This document shows, piece by piece, positions 54,586 to 64,000 of a stretch of DNA of 64,000 nt. A program made the translations under genes and the position numbers. The stretch spans positions 558,001 through 622,000 of the forward strand of contig NZ_JAOSLC020000003.1 in the NCBI RefSeq assembly GCF_026191475.2, written 5' to 3'. Positions within the stretch are counted from its first letter, which is position 1; each line of letters starts with the position of its first letter. The DNA is from Polaribacter ponticola. Lineage in GTDB: Bacteria > Bacteroidota > Bacteroidia > Flavobacteriales > Flavobacteriaceae. Under the pieces are notes generated by a model. That model ran no database searches. It had not been told where the DNA came from and was given only the letters and a program-made list of their open reading frames with translations.

Positions 54586-54786
54586 ATGACTTCTACTAAT
54601 TACTTAACTTTATTCTTTTGCTTTATATATCTTTTACTTGTCATTATTGTAATTAGTAAATCAAAAAAGGAAAACCCAAATTTAAAGATTAAAGAATATT
54701 TATTAAGTGAATCTTTATTTATACCAGGTTTTCTACTTTTTCTCTATATGTTCATAAAATTTCTATACAAAGTATTTTGGATATAA
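54586..54786 (+). CDS. Small two-span membrane protein (66 aa)
   Basis: Helices LTLFFCFIYLLLVIIVIS and SLFIPGFLLFLYMFIKFLY flank a short basic loop (KSKKENPNLKIKEY). It is 26 bp after the degenerate methyltransferase gene in the same direction. No family recognised. Confidence 0.5.
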   Translation: MTSTNYLTLFFCFIYLLLVIIVISKSKKENPNLKIKEYLLSESLFIPGFLLFLYMFIKFLYKVFWI

Positions 54787-54843
54787 TTACAACTTAAAAA
54801 CTTTGTAACTTTGTTACTTCACAAACTTTGCAACTAAATTAAA

Positions 54844-55416
54844 ATGAAAATATATACTAAAACTGGAGATAAAGGAACCACTGCTTTATTTGGAGGGACA
54901 AGAGTAAAAAAATATAATTTGCGTATAGATAGTTATGGAACTGTAGACGAATTAAACTCTTATATTGGCTTAATTAAAGATCAAAAAATAAGTGAAGAAA
55001 TTAAAGTTTCTCTTCTAAAAATTCAAAACGAATTATTTACTTTAGGAGCAATGCTAGCTACTCCTCCAGAAAAAGAAACTTTAAAGAATGGAAAAGAAAG
55101 ATTAAACATTCCTAAGGTTGAGGTAAATTCAATTCAGTTTTTAGAAAATGAAATTGATAAAATGGATTCAGAACTTCCTCAAATGACTCATTTTATATTA
55201 CCAGGTGGTCATCAAGCTGTGTCATTCTGTCACATTGCTAGATGTGTCTGCAGACGAGCAGAACGTTTATCTGTGGAATTAAACGATGAAGAAAACATAA
55301 ATGACGACATTTTAAAGTACTTAAACCGACTTTCTGACTACCTTTTTGTATTGGCACGAAAATTGTCTAAAGACTTATCAGTAGCAGAAATCAAATGGAT
55401 TCCTACAAAAAATTAA
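54844..55416 (+). CDS. Cob(I)alamin adenosyltransferase, PduO type
   Basis: A 190-residue four-helix protein with the start KIYTKTGDKGTTALFGGTRV (ATP-binding), SYGTVDELNSYIGL and ARCVCRRAERLSVEL near the C-terminus. It makes adenosylcobalamin, the cofactor that a CarH-like regulator in this window would use. A -7 box TAACTTTG lies at 54806-54813 within a CTTTG-rich stretch. Confidence 0.92.
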   Translation: MKIYTKTGDKGTTALFGGTRVKKYNLRIDSYGTVDELNSYIGLIKDQKISEEIKVSLLKIQNELFTLGAMLATPPEKETLKNGKERLNIPKVEVNSIQFLENEIDKMDSELPQMTHFILPGGHQAVSFCHIARCVCRRAERLSVELNDEENINDDILKYLNRLSDYLFVLARKLSKDLSVAEIKWIPTKN

Positions 55417-55536
55417 TAAGTTCTTTTTTTATCGATTTGAAGGAAATTAAAATTTCCCACATTCAATTTAAATAACTGATTTTAAGTTGATAACGAAATT
55501 AAAAATTTCCTTCACAATAAATTTCTTAAAAAAGAC

Positions 55537-55566
55537 TTGCATAATTCAGCAAAAAAATTATTTTTG
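55537..55566 (+). promoter_or_regulatory. Consensus promoter of the DUF2795 gene
   Basis: TTG (55537-55539), exactly 19 bp, then TATTTTTG (55559-55566): the best match to the Bacteroidota consensus in the window, 21 bp before the ATG. Confidence 0.75.
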
Positions 55567-55587
55567 CACAAAATTAAACATTAAGAA

Positions 55588-55809
55588 ATGTATTGGACAT
55601 TAGAATTAGCATCATATTTAGCAGATGCACCTTGGCCAGCAACCAAAGATGAGTTAATAGATTACGCTATTAGAACTGGAGCTCCTTTAGAAGTAGTAGA
55701 AAACCTACAAGATATAGAAGATGAAGGTGATTCGTATGACTCAATTGTTGAAATTTGGCCAGATTACCCAACTGAAGATGATTATCTTTGGAATGAGGAT
55801 GAATACTAA
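55588..55809 (+). CDS. DUF2795 protein
   Basis: A 73-residue protein, acidic, with LELASYLADAPWPATKDELIDYAIRTG and EVVENLQDIEDEGDSYDSI. This small family is common in Bacteroidota and has no known role. Strong promoter before it and terminator after it suggest an abundant single transcript. Confidence 0.85.
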   Translation: MYWTLELASYLADAPWPATKDELIDYAIRTGAPLEVVENLQDIEDEGDSYDSIVEIWPDYPTEDDYLWNEDEY

Positions 55810-55827
55810 ATAATAACAATAAAATAT

Positions 55828-55854
55828 AAAAAGTCTCTAAAGAGGCTTTTTTTT
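55828..55854 (+). terminator. Terminator of the DUF2795 gene
   Basis: AAGTCTCT-AA-AGAGGCTT followed by a run of T (the G-T pair is a wobble). Confidence 0.75.
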
Positions 55855-55954
55855 GTTTTCTTATAACCAAGAAAGCTACTTTTTAAGGTTTTTTAAAAAC
55901 CTGATTTACAACGAAATAATACAGCTTTTTTTAGCTGATAAAATCATATATATC

Positions 55955-58900
55955 ATGAGTATTTTAAATTCTGTAATTAAACTTTTTGTAGGTGATAAAC
56001 AGCAAAAAGATTTGAAAATTTTACAGCCTGTTGTTGAGGATGTAAAAAAATTTAAAGCAGCCGTTGCTAACCTTTCTAACGATGACTTAAGAGCTAAAAC
56101 ACTTGAGTTTAAAAGCAAAATTGAAGCTGCAACTAAAGAACTTAATGATAAAATATCTACATTAGAAATTGAAGCTAAAAGTGCTGATATTGACAGACAG
56201 GAAGACATATACACAGAAATAGATTCTTTAAAAGATGAAGCCTATAAAATATCTGAAGATACTTTAATGCAGATTATGCCAGAAGCATTTGCTGTTATTA
56301 AGGAAACTGCAAAACGGTTTGTTGAAAATGAAGAGATTGAAGTAACTGCTACTGCTTTTGATAGAGAATTATCTGGAGAAAACGAGCATATTTCCTTAGA
56401 AGGCGACAAAGCATTTTGGGCTAATTCTTGGGATGCAGCAGGTAAACCAGTTACTTGGGACATGATTCATTATGATGTTCAATTAATTGGTGGTTCTGTT
56501 TTACATCAAGGTAAAATTGCAGAAATGATGACCGGTGAAGGGAAAACACTTGTTTCTACTTTACCAGTTTATTTAAATGCATTAACAGGAAATGGTGTAC
56601 ATGTAGTTACAGTAAATGATTACTTAGCAAAACGTGATAAGGCGTGGATGGCTCCTATTTTTGAATTTCATGGTCTTTCTACCGATTGTATCGATTATCA
56701 TCAACCTAACTCAGACGAAAGAAGAAAGGCATATAACGCAGATATTACTTACGGTACAAATAACGAATTCGGTTTCGATTACTTACGTGATAATATGGCT
56801 AGTTCTAAAGACGACTTAGTACAAAGAGCTCCAAACTACGCAATTATTGATGAAGTAGATTCTGTTTTAATTGACGATGCTAGAACACCTTTAATTATCT
56901 CTGGTCCAGTACCGCAAGGAGACAGACACGAGTTTACAGAATTAAAACCTTTAGTGGCAGATATTGTTGCTCTTCAAAAACAACATTTAGTAAGTGTTTT
57001 AGCAGAAGCTAAAAAATTAATTTCTGAAGGTAATACTAAAGACGGTGGTTTCTCATTATTAAGAGTTTATAGAGGTTTGCCTAAAAATAAAGCTTTAATT
57101 AAATTTTTATCGCAAGAAGGTAATAAGCAAATTTTACAAAAAACTGAAAATTTTTATATGGCAGACAACAATAAGTTGATGCCAGAAATTGATGAAGATT
57201 TATGGTTTGTTGTTGAAGAAAAAAACAATCAGATTGATTTAACAGATAAAGGTATTGCTCATTTATCAGAAAAAACTGATAATGACAGTTTCTTTGTTTT
57301 ACCAGATATTGGAGTAAAAATTGGTCAAATTGATGTTTCTAACGCATCTGCAGAAGAAAAAGCTTCACAAAAAGAAGAATTATATAAAGATTTTAGCATA
57401 AAAAGTGAACGTATACATACAATGAATCAACTTTTAAAAGCATTTACTGTTTTTGAAAAAGATGTTGAATATGTTGTTATGGAAAATAAAGTAATGATTG
57501 TTGATGAACAGACTGGACGTATTATGGACGGTCGTCGTTACTCTGATGGATTGCATCAAGCTATAGAAGCAAAAGAAAATGTAAAGATTGAAGATGCTAC
57601 TCAAACTTTTGCAACTGTAACTTTACAAAACTATTTTAGAATGTATCGCAAATTGTCTGGTATGACAGGTACAGCTATCACAGAAGCAGGTGAATTATGG
57701 GAAATATACAAATTAGATGTTGTAGAAATACCAACAAATAAGCCTATTCAAAGAGATGATAAAGAAGATTTAGTATATAAAACTGCTCGTGAAAAATACA
57801 ATGCAGTTATAGAAGATGTTGTAAAATTAGTTGAACAAAAAAGACCAGTTTTAGTTGGTACAACTTCTGTAGAAATATCTGAACTATTAGGTAGAATGTT
57901 ACAAATGCGTAAAATTCCACATAATATTTTAAATGCAAAATTACACAAACGTGAAGCAGATGTTGTTGCTGAAGCTGGAAAACCTGGTGTGGTTACTATT
58001 GCAACTAACATGGCAGGACGTGGTACCGATATTAAATTATCTGATGAAGTAAAAGAAGCTGGCGGTTTAGCAATTGTTGGTACAGAAAGGCACGATTCTA
58101 GACGTGTTGATAGACAGTTAAGAGGTCGTGCAGGAAGACAAGGTGATGTTGGATCAACTCAGTTTTATGTAGCTTTAGACGATAACTTAATGCGTTTATT
58201 TGGTTCTGACAGAATTGCCAAAATGATGGATAGAATGGGATTAAAAGAAGGTGAAGTAATTCAGCATTCTATGATTACCAAATCTATTGAAAGAGCACAA
58301 AAGAAAGTAGAAGAAAATAACTTTGGTATTCGTAAACGTTTATTAGAATATGATGATATTATGAACTCTCAACGTGAGTTTGTATATAAAAGAAGACGTA
58401 ATGCGTTAGATGGAAAACGTTTGCAAGTAGATATTGCAAATATGATTTATGATACATGTGAATCTATCATCAACAGTAATAAAGCTGTTAAAGATTTTCA
58501 GAACTTTGAATTTGAATTGATTAAGTTTTCTTCAATGACCTCTCCTTTTTCTGAAGCTGAGTTTAATAAGTTATCTGAAAAAGAATTAACAGATAAATTA
58601 TATGATATTGTAACAGAACATTACAAATCTAAAATTGAGAGAAATGCAGTTTTAGCTTTTCCAGTAATTAAAGATGTTTTTGAGAACGAAGGTGATAGAT
58701 ATGAAAGAATTGTAGTACCTTTTACAGACGGAATTAAATCACTACAAGTTGTTACCAACTTAAAAGAAGCTTATGAAAGCGATGGAAAAAGCTTAATTAC
58801 AGATTTCGAAAAGAATATTACTTTAGCTATTATAGATGAAAACTGGAAAGATCATTTACGTAAAATGGATGAGTTAAAACAATCTGTACAAAATGCATCT

Positions 58901-59293
58901 TACGAGCAAAAAGATCCTTTATTAATTTACAAGTTTGAAGCTTTTGAATTATTTAAGAAAACAGTGGACGAAATTAACAAAGAAGTTTTATCATTTTTGT
59001 TTAAAGGTGAATTACCAGCACAAGATAGAAATCAAATTTCTGAAGCTAGAAATCAAAAAAGAGAACGTTTAAACACTAGTAAAGCAGATGTGCAAAACTC
59101 TACTGAACAAGCTATTCAAAATTCTCGCCAAGATAAACCTGAGCCTGTAGAAACAATTGTAAGAGATCAACCAAAAATTGGCAGAAACGAACGTGTAACT
59201 ATTAAAAATGTTATGAGCGGTGAAGAAAAAGAAGTAAAGTTTAAACAAGCTATTCCATTAATAGAAAAAGGAGAATGGGTATTGGTTAATTAA
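55955..59293 (+). CDS. secA: Preprotein translocase ATPase SecA
   Basis: A 1,112-residue SecA from ATG 55955 ([20 protein letters not shown]); an open frame from 55853 adds 34 residues that overlap the preceding terminator and are not part of the family. Walker A MTGEGKT, Walker [16 protein letters not shown] and RGRAGRQGD are present. It is longer than the E. coli protein (901) because of the Bacteroidota insertion in the first nucleotide domain region. The C-terminal zinc-binding motif is absent; it ends GEWVLVN, as in flavobacteria. It pushes preproteins through SecYEG. Confidence 0.97.
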   Translation: MSILNSVIKLFVGDKQQKDLKILQPVVEDVKKFKAAVANLSNDDLRAKTLEFKSKIEAATKELNDKISTLEIEAKSADIDRQEDIYTEIDSLKDEAYKISEDTLMQIMPEAFAVIKETAKRFVENEEIEVTATAFDRELSGENEHISLEGDKAFWANSWDAAGKPVTWDMIHYDVQLIGGSVLHQGKIAEMMTGEGKTLVSTLPVYLNALTGNGVHVVTVNDYLAKRDKAWMAPIFEFHGLSTDCIDYHQPNSDERRKAYNADITYGTNNEFGFDYLRDNMASSKDDLVQRAPNYAIIDEVDSVLIDDARTPLIISGPVPQGDRHEFTELKPLVADIVALQKQHLVSVLAEAKKLISEGNTKDGGFSLLRVYRGLPKNKALIKFLSQEGNKQILQKTENFYMADNNKLMPEIDEDLWFVVEEKNNQIDLTDKGIAHLSEKTDNDSFFVLPDIGVKIGQIDVSNASAEEKASQKEELYKDFSIKSERIHTMNQLLKAFTVFEKDVEYVVMENKVMIVDEQTGRIMDGRRYSDGLHQAIEAKENVKIEDATQTFATVTLQNYFRMYRKLSGMTGTAITEAGELWEIYKLDVVEIPTNKPIQRDDKEDLVYKTAREKYNAVIEDVVKLVEQKRPVLVGTTSVEISELLGRMLQMRKIPHNILNAKLHKREADVVAEAGKPGVVTIATNMAGRGTDIKLSDEVKEAGGLAIVGTERHDSRRVDRQLRGRAGRQGDVGSTQFYVALDDNLMRLFGSDRIAKMMDRMGLKEGEVIQHSMITKSIERAQKKVEENNFGIRKRLLEYDDIMNSQREFVYKRRRNALDGKRLQVDIANMIYDTCESIINSNKAVKDFQNFEFELIKFSSMTSPFSEAEFNKLSEKELTDKLYDIVTEHYKSKIERNAVLAFPVIKDVFENEGDRYERIVVPFTDGIKSLQVVTNLKEAYESDGKSLITDFEKNITLAIIDENWKDHLRKMDELKQSVQNASYEQKDPLLIYKFEAFELFKKTVDEINKEVLSFLFKGELPAQDRNQISEARNQKRERLNTSKADVQNSTEQAIQNSRQDKPEPVETIVRDQPKIGRNERVTIKNVMSGEEKEVKFKQAIPLIEKGEWVLVN

Positions 59294-59330
59294 TACAACC
59301 ACGAATTAAACATCTATTTTTAACATCATA

Positions 59331-59367
59331 AAAAAACCGTTTAGAAATTTTCTAAACGGTTTTTTTA
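59331..59367. terminator. Bidirectional terminator after secA
   Basis: AAAAAACCGTTTAGAAA and TTTCTAAACGGTTTTTTT form a near-perfect stem. It can serve secA (+) and the acyltransferase gene (-). Confidence 0.9.
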
Positions 59368-59391
59368 ATATCTATTATTTTTAATAAAATA

Positions 59392-60207
59392 TTAACTCCA
59401 GAACTTCCTTTTCTTATTTAAAGCAGACTCTTCTGCTTTTAAGTCTTCTATTTCCTTTACAGATAAAACTTTTAAAAAAGATGGATGTTGCTCAATGGCA
59501 TACTCAATCTTAGTTACAATATCTGCAATTTCTTCGTTTTCATAATCTATTTCTAACGGCTCTTTTATCACCATAGATTGCAAAACATTACGCTTCTTAA
59601 TATTTAATCCTTTTTTATCGAAAGAGCGTCTAAAACCATCTATAACAATTGGTACAACAATTGGCTTATAGGTTTTAATTATATGAGCTGTTCCTCTTCT
59701 AATAGGTTTAAAAGGAGTTGTTGTTCCTTGCGGAAATGTAACTACCCAACCATCATCAATTGCTTTACCAATATTTGAAATATCAGTATTTTTAACTTGT
59801 CTTTTTACGTCTTTACCAGCACTTCTCCAAGTTCTATCAATAGAAACAGAACCTGCATAAGCAAATAATTTTGGTAAAAAACCAGAACGCATAGTTTCGC
59901 CAGCAGCAACAAAATAAAAATTTAATTTAGGTTGCCAGATATATCCGATATTTTTAATTGAATTCTCTCTCCCACTCAAAGAAGCATTAAAAACATGAAA
60001 CATAGCAGCTACATCTGCAAAATAGGTTTGATGGTTAGAAATAAACAAGACTTTCCTATCTGGTAAATCTCTTAATATTTGTGAGCCTTCAATTTGAAGG
60101 TTGTTGAATTTTCTATATCTACCGTGAGAAATTACTCCAAAAATTCGAATAATCCACTTTTTTAAAAATAAATGATGGCCAAAAGGATTCCTTTTAAATA
60201 AAGGCAT
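59392..60207 (-). CDS. plsC: 1-acyl-sn-glycerol-3-phosphate acyltransferase-like protein
   Basis: A 271-residue PlsC-fold protein. The active site is ISNHQTYFAD (NHxxxxD) near residue 57 and the glycerol-phosphate-binding FPQGTTTPF near 156. The N-terminal helix probably lies on the membrane. It would acylate lysophosphatidic acid or a related lipid such as an ornithine or glycine lipid; the acceptor cannot be decided. Confidence 0.85.
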   Translation of the reverse strand: MPLFKRNPFGHHLFLKKWIIRIFGVISHGRYRKFNNLQIEGSQILRDLPDRKVLFISNHQTYFADVAAMFHVFNASLSGRENSIKNIGYIWQPKLNFYFVAAGETMRSGFLPKLFAYAGSVSIDRTWRSAGKDVKRQVKNTDISNIGKAIDDGWVVTFPQGTTTPFKPIRRGTAHIIKTYKPIVVPIVIDGFRRSFDKKGLNIKKRNVLQSMVIKEPLEIDYENEEIADIVTKIEYAIEQHPSFLKVLSVKEIEDLKAEESALNKKRKFWS

Positions 60208-60259
60208 TTATAGTTGATTTTACTTGGTTTCTAAACAAAATTACAAAACAAATTAGGAA

Positions 60260-60889
60260 CTAACTATTTATGAGTTCTTTAATTTCTGAAAGCATCATTC
60301 CGGTTGCTCCCCAAATTATATTATTACCAATTTTAAAACAAGGTACATCTATATTTTTCATATATGAAGTAGTTAAATTTACTGATGTAATATTGTCTTC
60401 ATTTAATAATTCACTAACCAAAACTTCTATGGTTTTATCAACTTCATAGTTTAAATTAAATTTTGGTTTTTTATCTACATACCCAATAAAAGGAGTTGCT
60501 AAAAAATTACTAGGAGGAATATATACGTCTGTTAATTCTCTAATAATATTTACTGTTGAAGAAAGAACACCTACTTCTTCTTCTGTTTCCCTTAGAGCTG
60601 TATTTTTTAAACTAAGATCAGATTTCTCAATTTTTCCTCCAGGAAAACTAATTTGCGCAGAATGTGTTCCTTTATAACTAGCTCTTTTGGTTAAGAGAAA
60701 ACAAGTTTCTTTATCTTTATTTGGATAAAACAATGCTAACACAGCTGCTTTTCTTGGATTATTTGCTAGAATTTTATCTTGATCATACTTTAAGCGAAGC
60801 TTAGGAGCCATTTTAAATTGAGCATCTAAGCCTCCAAGCTTAACAAGCTTAAAAGAATCAATTTTATTAGTAAAGTCTTTAAAATTCAT
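60260..60889 (-). CDS. Nudix hydrolase, coenzyme A pyrophosphatase type
   Basis: A 209-residue Nudix protein. The Nudix box GGKIEKSDLSLKNTALRETEEEVG is split here as GGKIEKSDLSLK and ALRETEEEVGV; it is complete. The LLTKRASYKGTHSAQISFPG preceding it is the UPF0035 motif of CoA pyrophosphatases. It is 52 bp from the acyltransferase in the same direction. Confidence 0.88.
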   Translation of the reverse strand: MNFKDFTNKIDSFKLVKLGGLDAQFKMAPKLRLKYDQDKILANNPRKAAVLALFYPNKDKETCFLLTKRASYKGTHSAQISFPGGKIEKSDLSLKNTALRETEEEVGVLSSTVNIIRELTDVYIPPSNFLATPFIGYVDKKPKFNLNYEVDKTIEVLVSELLNEDNITSVNLTTSYMKNIDVPCFKIGNNIIWGATGMMLSEIKELINS

Positions 60890-60981
60890 TTTGAATAGTT
60901 ACTTTTAACAAACTTATAATTTTCTTAAACAAGTTTCATTTTTTTGGCAAGAATTTTGATTTATATAAAACAAATAAATTT

Positions 60982-61254
60982 ATGAGTAATAAATATAAAA
61001 AATTAACTTTAAGTATCTTACTAGATTTAGTCGGCTTTATTCCTTTTATAGACCTTTTATGGGCGCCTTTATCTGGTTATATAATGACAAGAATGTACAC
61101 AGGAAACAAAGGTAAAGTAGCTGGTATTATTAGTTTTGTTGAAGAAATCATTCCTTTTTCAGATTTTATTCCAACTTTTACAATTATGTGGTTTTACACA
61201 CATGTTTTTAATAACGAAGAAAATAAGAATGATGATATAGTTATTGAAGTTTAA
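60982..61254 (+). CDS. Small membrane protein (90 aa)
   Basis: Hydrophobic segments LSILLDLVGFIPFIDLLWAP and IPTFTIMWFYTHVF with a basic loop and acidic tail ENKNDDIVIEV. Family not recognised. Its stop overlaps the stop of the convergent gene at 61251 (TTAA). Confidence 0.65.
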   Translation: MSNKYKKLTLSILLDLVGFIPFIDLLWAPLSGYIMTRMYTGNKGKVAGIISFVEEIIPFSDFIPTFTIMWFYTHVFNNEENKNDDIVIEV

Positions 61255-61562
61255 CTATTTTCTTTAAACAAAAAACCTAAACCTAGTCTACTCAAAAACT
61301 TTTTTTCAAAAGCCCAGAAAAACTTAAATTGACCAAATATCCAACCTACAATTGGTAGTGTAAGTTGATAAATTGGAAATATTAACAATATTCTTAATGG
61401 CCAATAAATCCAACTAGAAACTGTTTCTGGCGATAATCCTAAAAAACTAGTTATCGGTTTTGCAACCCAAGCAGCAAAAGATCCATTAATAGCAAAAACT
61501 ATAAAAATTGCAATTACAGCCCAATTACTTTCAATATTCCAACGTTTTTTTAATTTTTCCAT
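61251..61562 (-). CDS. Conserved membrane protein (DUF6787-like)
   Basis: A 103-residue protein with helices AVIAIFIVFAINGSFAAWV and YWPLRILLIFPIYQLTLPIVG and the tail FGQFKFFWAFEKKFLSRLG. It starts 9 bp after the lgt stop, which is the usual flavobacterial neighbourhood. Function unknown. Confidence 0.75.
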   Translation of the reverse strand: MEKLKKRWNIESNWAVIAIFIVFAINGSFAAWVAKPITSFLGLSPETVSSWIYWPLRILLIFPIYQLTLPIVGWIFGQFKFFWAFEKKFLSRLGLGFLFKENS

Positions 61563-61571
61563 GCTATATTC

Positions 61572-62398
61572 TTAAGCCTTTTTAAATCTTCCAATCATTA
61601 ACCATAATCCTATTAAAACTAAAGGAACACTTAAAATTTGCCCTGTATTTAAAGAGTTTAAAACCCAATCTTCTCTCCCATCAACTTGTGCTTCTTTTAA
61701 AAATTCTATAAAGAACCTTAAAGACCATAAAACAACCATAAACAAACCAAATAAGAACCCTTCTTGTAGTTTTTTATCTGTTTTCCAATACAAATACCAC
61801 ATTACAAAAAACAATGCTAAATAACTAAATGCTTCATATAACTGAGTTGGATGTCTTGCAGTTGTTTCTCCTGCAGCTTTAAAAATAACCCCAAAATTAG
61901 AACCCGTTTCTTTTCCATAAATTTCAGAATTAAAAAAATTACCTGTTCTAATAAAGAAACCAGCCAAAGCAACCATAATTCCTAATCTATCTAAAATAAA
62001 TAACCACGTTTTTTTAAATGCTTTTTAGCATAAAAATACATTGTTAAAGTTATACTAATTGCAGCGCCATGACTAGCAAAACCTGTAAAACCTGTAAATT
62101 TCCATGAGCCACCAACTTCTTTAAATGGCAAGATTATTTCTAATAAGTGATTCTGATAATAATCCCAACTATAAAAGAAAACATCACCCAAACGCATACC
62201 AACTAACATTGATATAAATGTGTACATAAATAATGTATCTAATTTTTCTACTGGAATTTCATCATTAATGTAAATCTTTTTCATTAAATGCAAACCCAAT
62301 AAAAAAGCTGTTACAAACATTAAACTGTACCAGCGAACTACAAAAAAACCTAAATCTATACCTAATGAAGGGTTCCACTCTATTGCTAAAAAACTCAT
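61572..62398 (-). pseudogene. lgt: Prolipoprotein diacylglyceryl transferase, frameshifted at an A7 run
   Basis: The first frame (62398-61991) contains RWYSLMFVTAFLLG and FTGFASHGAAISI and ends at LKKRGYLF; the second (to 61572) contains RTGNFFNSEIYGKETG and RHPTQLYEA, the core of Lgt. One extra base in the plus-strand T run at 62009-62015 gives LKKTWLFILDRLGIMVALAG and one 275-residue protein. Lgt puts the diacylglyceryl group on lipoprotein cysteines. It is essential in most Gram-negative bacteria and several lipoproteins are encoded in this window, so a sequencing error is the likely cause. Confidence 0.85.
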
Positions 62399-62423
62399 AT
62401 TTCTTTATTAAAAGTTTAAAAGA

Positions 62424-62711
62424 TTAAATTATTAAAAGACTCTTTATTGAAACTTTTAATTCTTCAATTTTAATATTATTACTCTTTTTTTCTGGAACAG
62501 GATCATAACCCATTCCTCCCCAAGGATGACAACTAAATATTCTTTTAATTGCTAACCAACCTCCAGAAAACAAACCATGCTTTTGTAAAGCTTCAACTGT
62601 GTAATGAGAACAAGTTGGAGAATACCTACAAGTAGCTGGTGTATAGGGAGAAATTGCTGTTTGATAAAAACGTACAAGCAATATAAACGGATATGATAAT
62701 ACTTTTTTCAA
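62424..62711 (-). CDS. yidD: Membrane protein insertion efficiency factor YidD
   Basis: A 95-residue protein with [20 protein letters not shown] and [17 protein letters not shown], the full YidD signature with three cysteines. It helps YidC-dependent insertion of membrane proteins. It lies 1 bp from the cysS stop and before lgt. Confidence 0.95.
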   Translation of the reverse strand: MKKVLSYPFILLVRFYQTAISPYTPATCRYSPTCSHYTVEALQKHGLFSGGWLAIKRIFSCHPWGGMGYDPVPEKKSNNIKIEELKVSIKSLLII

Positions 62712-62712
62712 A

Positions 62713-64000
62713 TTAATTTATTGAAAAACTAGTACCATCCTTACCATCTTTTAACTGAATCCCTAATGCAATTAGTTCATCTCTTATTTGATCTGACAAA
62801 GCCCAGTCTTTATTTTCTCTAGCTTCTTTTCTTAATTTAATCAACAACTCTACAACTCCTTTAATTTTTTCAGAATTATCTTGAGAATTTTCATTCATCA
62901 ACCCTAAAACATCAAAAACAAATCCGTTTATTGTAGTTTTTAAGTCCAATAAATCTGCTGCTATTAAACTTGCTTTTTGTTCTTTAATTTGATTGATAAC
63001 TTTAACAGCTTCAAATAAGTGAGATATTAAAATTGGTGTATTTAAATCGTCGTTCATCGCAGCATAACAAGATTTTTTCCAATTTTTAACATCAAAAGTA
63101 GATATTTTACCTGCTTCTACTTTTTCTAAAAAGTTTACAGCTTCCATTAATTTTGCATGTCCTTTTTCTGAAGCTTCTAGCGCATCACCAGAAAAGTCTA
63201 AAATACTTCTATAATTTGCCTGCATATTAAAGAAACGTACAACACTTGCAGAAAATGGTTTTGGTAAGATGTTATTTTCTCCGGATAAAATTTCATTTGG
63301 TAAAATAAAATTTCCAGTAGATTTTGCCATTCTCTGACCATTTAAAGAAAGCATATTTGTGTGCATCCAATAATTTACTGGAGTTACACCGCTACAGGTT
63401 TTAGATTGTGCAATTTCACATTCGTGATGCGGGAATTTTAAATCCATTCCGCCACCATGTATATCAAAACTTTCTCCTAAATATTTAGTACTCATCACAG
63501 AACATTCTAAATGCCAACCAGGAAAACCATCAGACCATGGAGAAGGCCAACGCATAATATGCTTTTCGTCAGCTTTTTTCCAGAGTGCAAAATCTTGTGG
63601 ATTTTTCTTGTCAGTTTGCCCGTCTAAAGTTCTAGTATTATTTAATAAGTCTTCTACTTTTCTACCAGAAAGAATTCCGTAATTTTCATTTTTATTGTAC
63701 TCATGTACATCAAAATAAACAGACCCATTTACTTCATAAGCAAAACCTTTTTCTATGATTTCTTTAATCATTTCTATCTGCTCAACAATATGACCTGTTG
63801 CAGTTGGCTCTATACTTGGTGGTAAAAAGTTGTAATTTTTTAAAACATCGTGAAAATCTACAGTATAACGTTGTACAACCTCCATTGGTTCAATTTGTTC
63901 TAAACGTGCTTTTCTAGCAATTTTATCTTCGCCTTCATCTGCATCGTTTTCTAGATGACCTGCATCGGTAATATTACGCACATAACGTACTTTGTAGCCA
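62713..64000 (-). CDS. cysS: Cysteinyl-tRNA synthetase (partial at window edge)
   Basis: The frame is open to the right edge ([19 protein letters not shown]), so the N-terminal part is missing. Visible are the zinc-binding HLECSVMS and [10 protein letters not shown], the class I KMSKS-like loop RMAKSTGNF and the C-terminal anticodon region to the stop. It charges tRNA-Cys. The usual start lies outside; a GTG at 63981 is only an internal codon. Confidence 0.95.
   Translation of the reverse strand, partial: GYKVRYVRNITDAGHLENDADEGEDKIARKARLEQIEPMEVVQRYTVDFHDVLKNYNFLPPSIEPTATGHIVEQIEMIKEIIEKGFAYEVNGSVYFDVHEYNKNENYGILSGRKVEDLLNNTRTLDGQTDKKNPQDFALWKKADEKHIMRWPSPWSDGFPGWHLECSVMSTKYLGESFDIHGGGMDLKFPHHECEIAQSKTCSGVTPVNYWMHTNMLSLNGQRMAKSTGNFILPNEILSGENNILPKPFSASVVRFFNMQANYRSILDFSGDALEASEKGHAKLMEAVNFLEKVEAGKISTFDVKNWKKSCYAAMNDDLNTPILISHLFEAVKVINQIKEQKASLIAADLLDLKTTINGFVFDVLGLMNENSQDNSEKIKGVVELLIKLRKEARENKDWALSDQIRDELIALGIQLKDGKDGTSFSIN

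Noticed and set aside
55853..55954. Upstream extension of secA by 34 codons
   Set aside because: It overlaps the tail of the DUF2795 terminator and adds residues not found in SecA; MSILNSV matches the usual start.

Overview
The window is a low-GC (roughly 30 percent) chromosomal segment from a marine-type member of the Flavobacteriaceae (Bacteroidota), in the general range of Polaribacter or Tenacibaculum. This rests on promoters of the TTG-N19-TAnnTTTG type, a zeaxanthin-type carotenoid cluster, LytS/LytR systems with 2TM-domain proteins, the Bacteroidota-style acyl-ornithine arginine operon, and flavobacterial forms of SecA, Ffh, RF2 and Lgt. No rRNA, tRNA or CRISPR array was recognised.

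Layout. 1-2.6 kb: two surface or tail-fibre-like proteins, the first cut by the window edge. 2.7-6.1 kb: DinB-family protein, a frameshifted membrane protein, ffh and folD. 6.08-10.97 kb: a YitT-family gene split by a 3,969-bp insert that carries a complete restriction-modification operon (controller, two DNA methyltransferases, PD-(D/E)xK-type endonuclease) and ends in a long attC-like palindrome; removing the insert at a shared GTT restores a 305-residue YitT protein. 11-18.7 kb: lipoproteins, a membrane LytTR regulator, a HerA-like ATPase and NrnA. 18.9-25.7 kb: a reverse-strand signalling locus with two LytTR response regulators, two LytS-type kinases (one split by a 44-bp tandem duplication), four 2TM-domain units and a thioredoxin-like protein. 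26-35.5 kb: the arginine operon (GNAT, argG, argC, proC, argD, argF', argB, argE, argH), preceded by a short Arg-rich leader ORF and interspersed with palindromic intergenic repeats. 35.7-38.4 kb: small secreted proteins, a phosphoesterase and a CIA30 protein. 38.4-42.8 kb: carotenoid operon crtI-crtB-crtZ-lycopene cyclase with a CarH/LitR-like MerR-B12 regulator. 42.9-48 kb: ECF sigma factor, membrane protein, outer-membrane protein, threonine aldolase and a large zinc metalloprotease. 48-55.8 kb: prfB, two tandem-repeat arrays, ArsC-like protein, fumC, guanine deaminase, hutI and cobalamin adenosyltransferase. 55.9-64 kb: secA, plsC-type acyltransferase, Nudix hydrolase, lgt, yidD and cysS (cut by the right edge).

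How the parts work together. The arginine operon holds nearly the whole route from glutamate to arginine, plus proC. The carotenoid genes would take geranylgeranyl diphosphate to hydroxylated beta-carotene under a possible B12/light regulator. Ffh, SecA, YidD and Lgt belong to protein export and lipoprotein maturation.

Data quality. Six genes (a membrane protein, one methyltransferase, a small secreted protein, lycopene cyclase, threonine aldolase and lgt) are broken exactly at A or T runs of 7-8, and in every case adding one base (two for threonine aldolase) restores a full protein. This looks more like systematic homopolymer under-calling than six independent pseudogenes, so these genes are probably intact in the cell.
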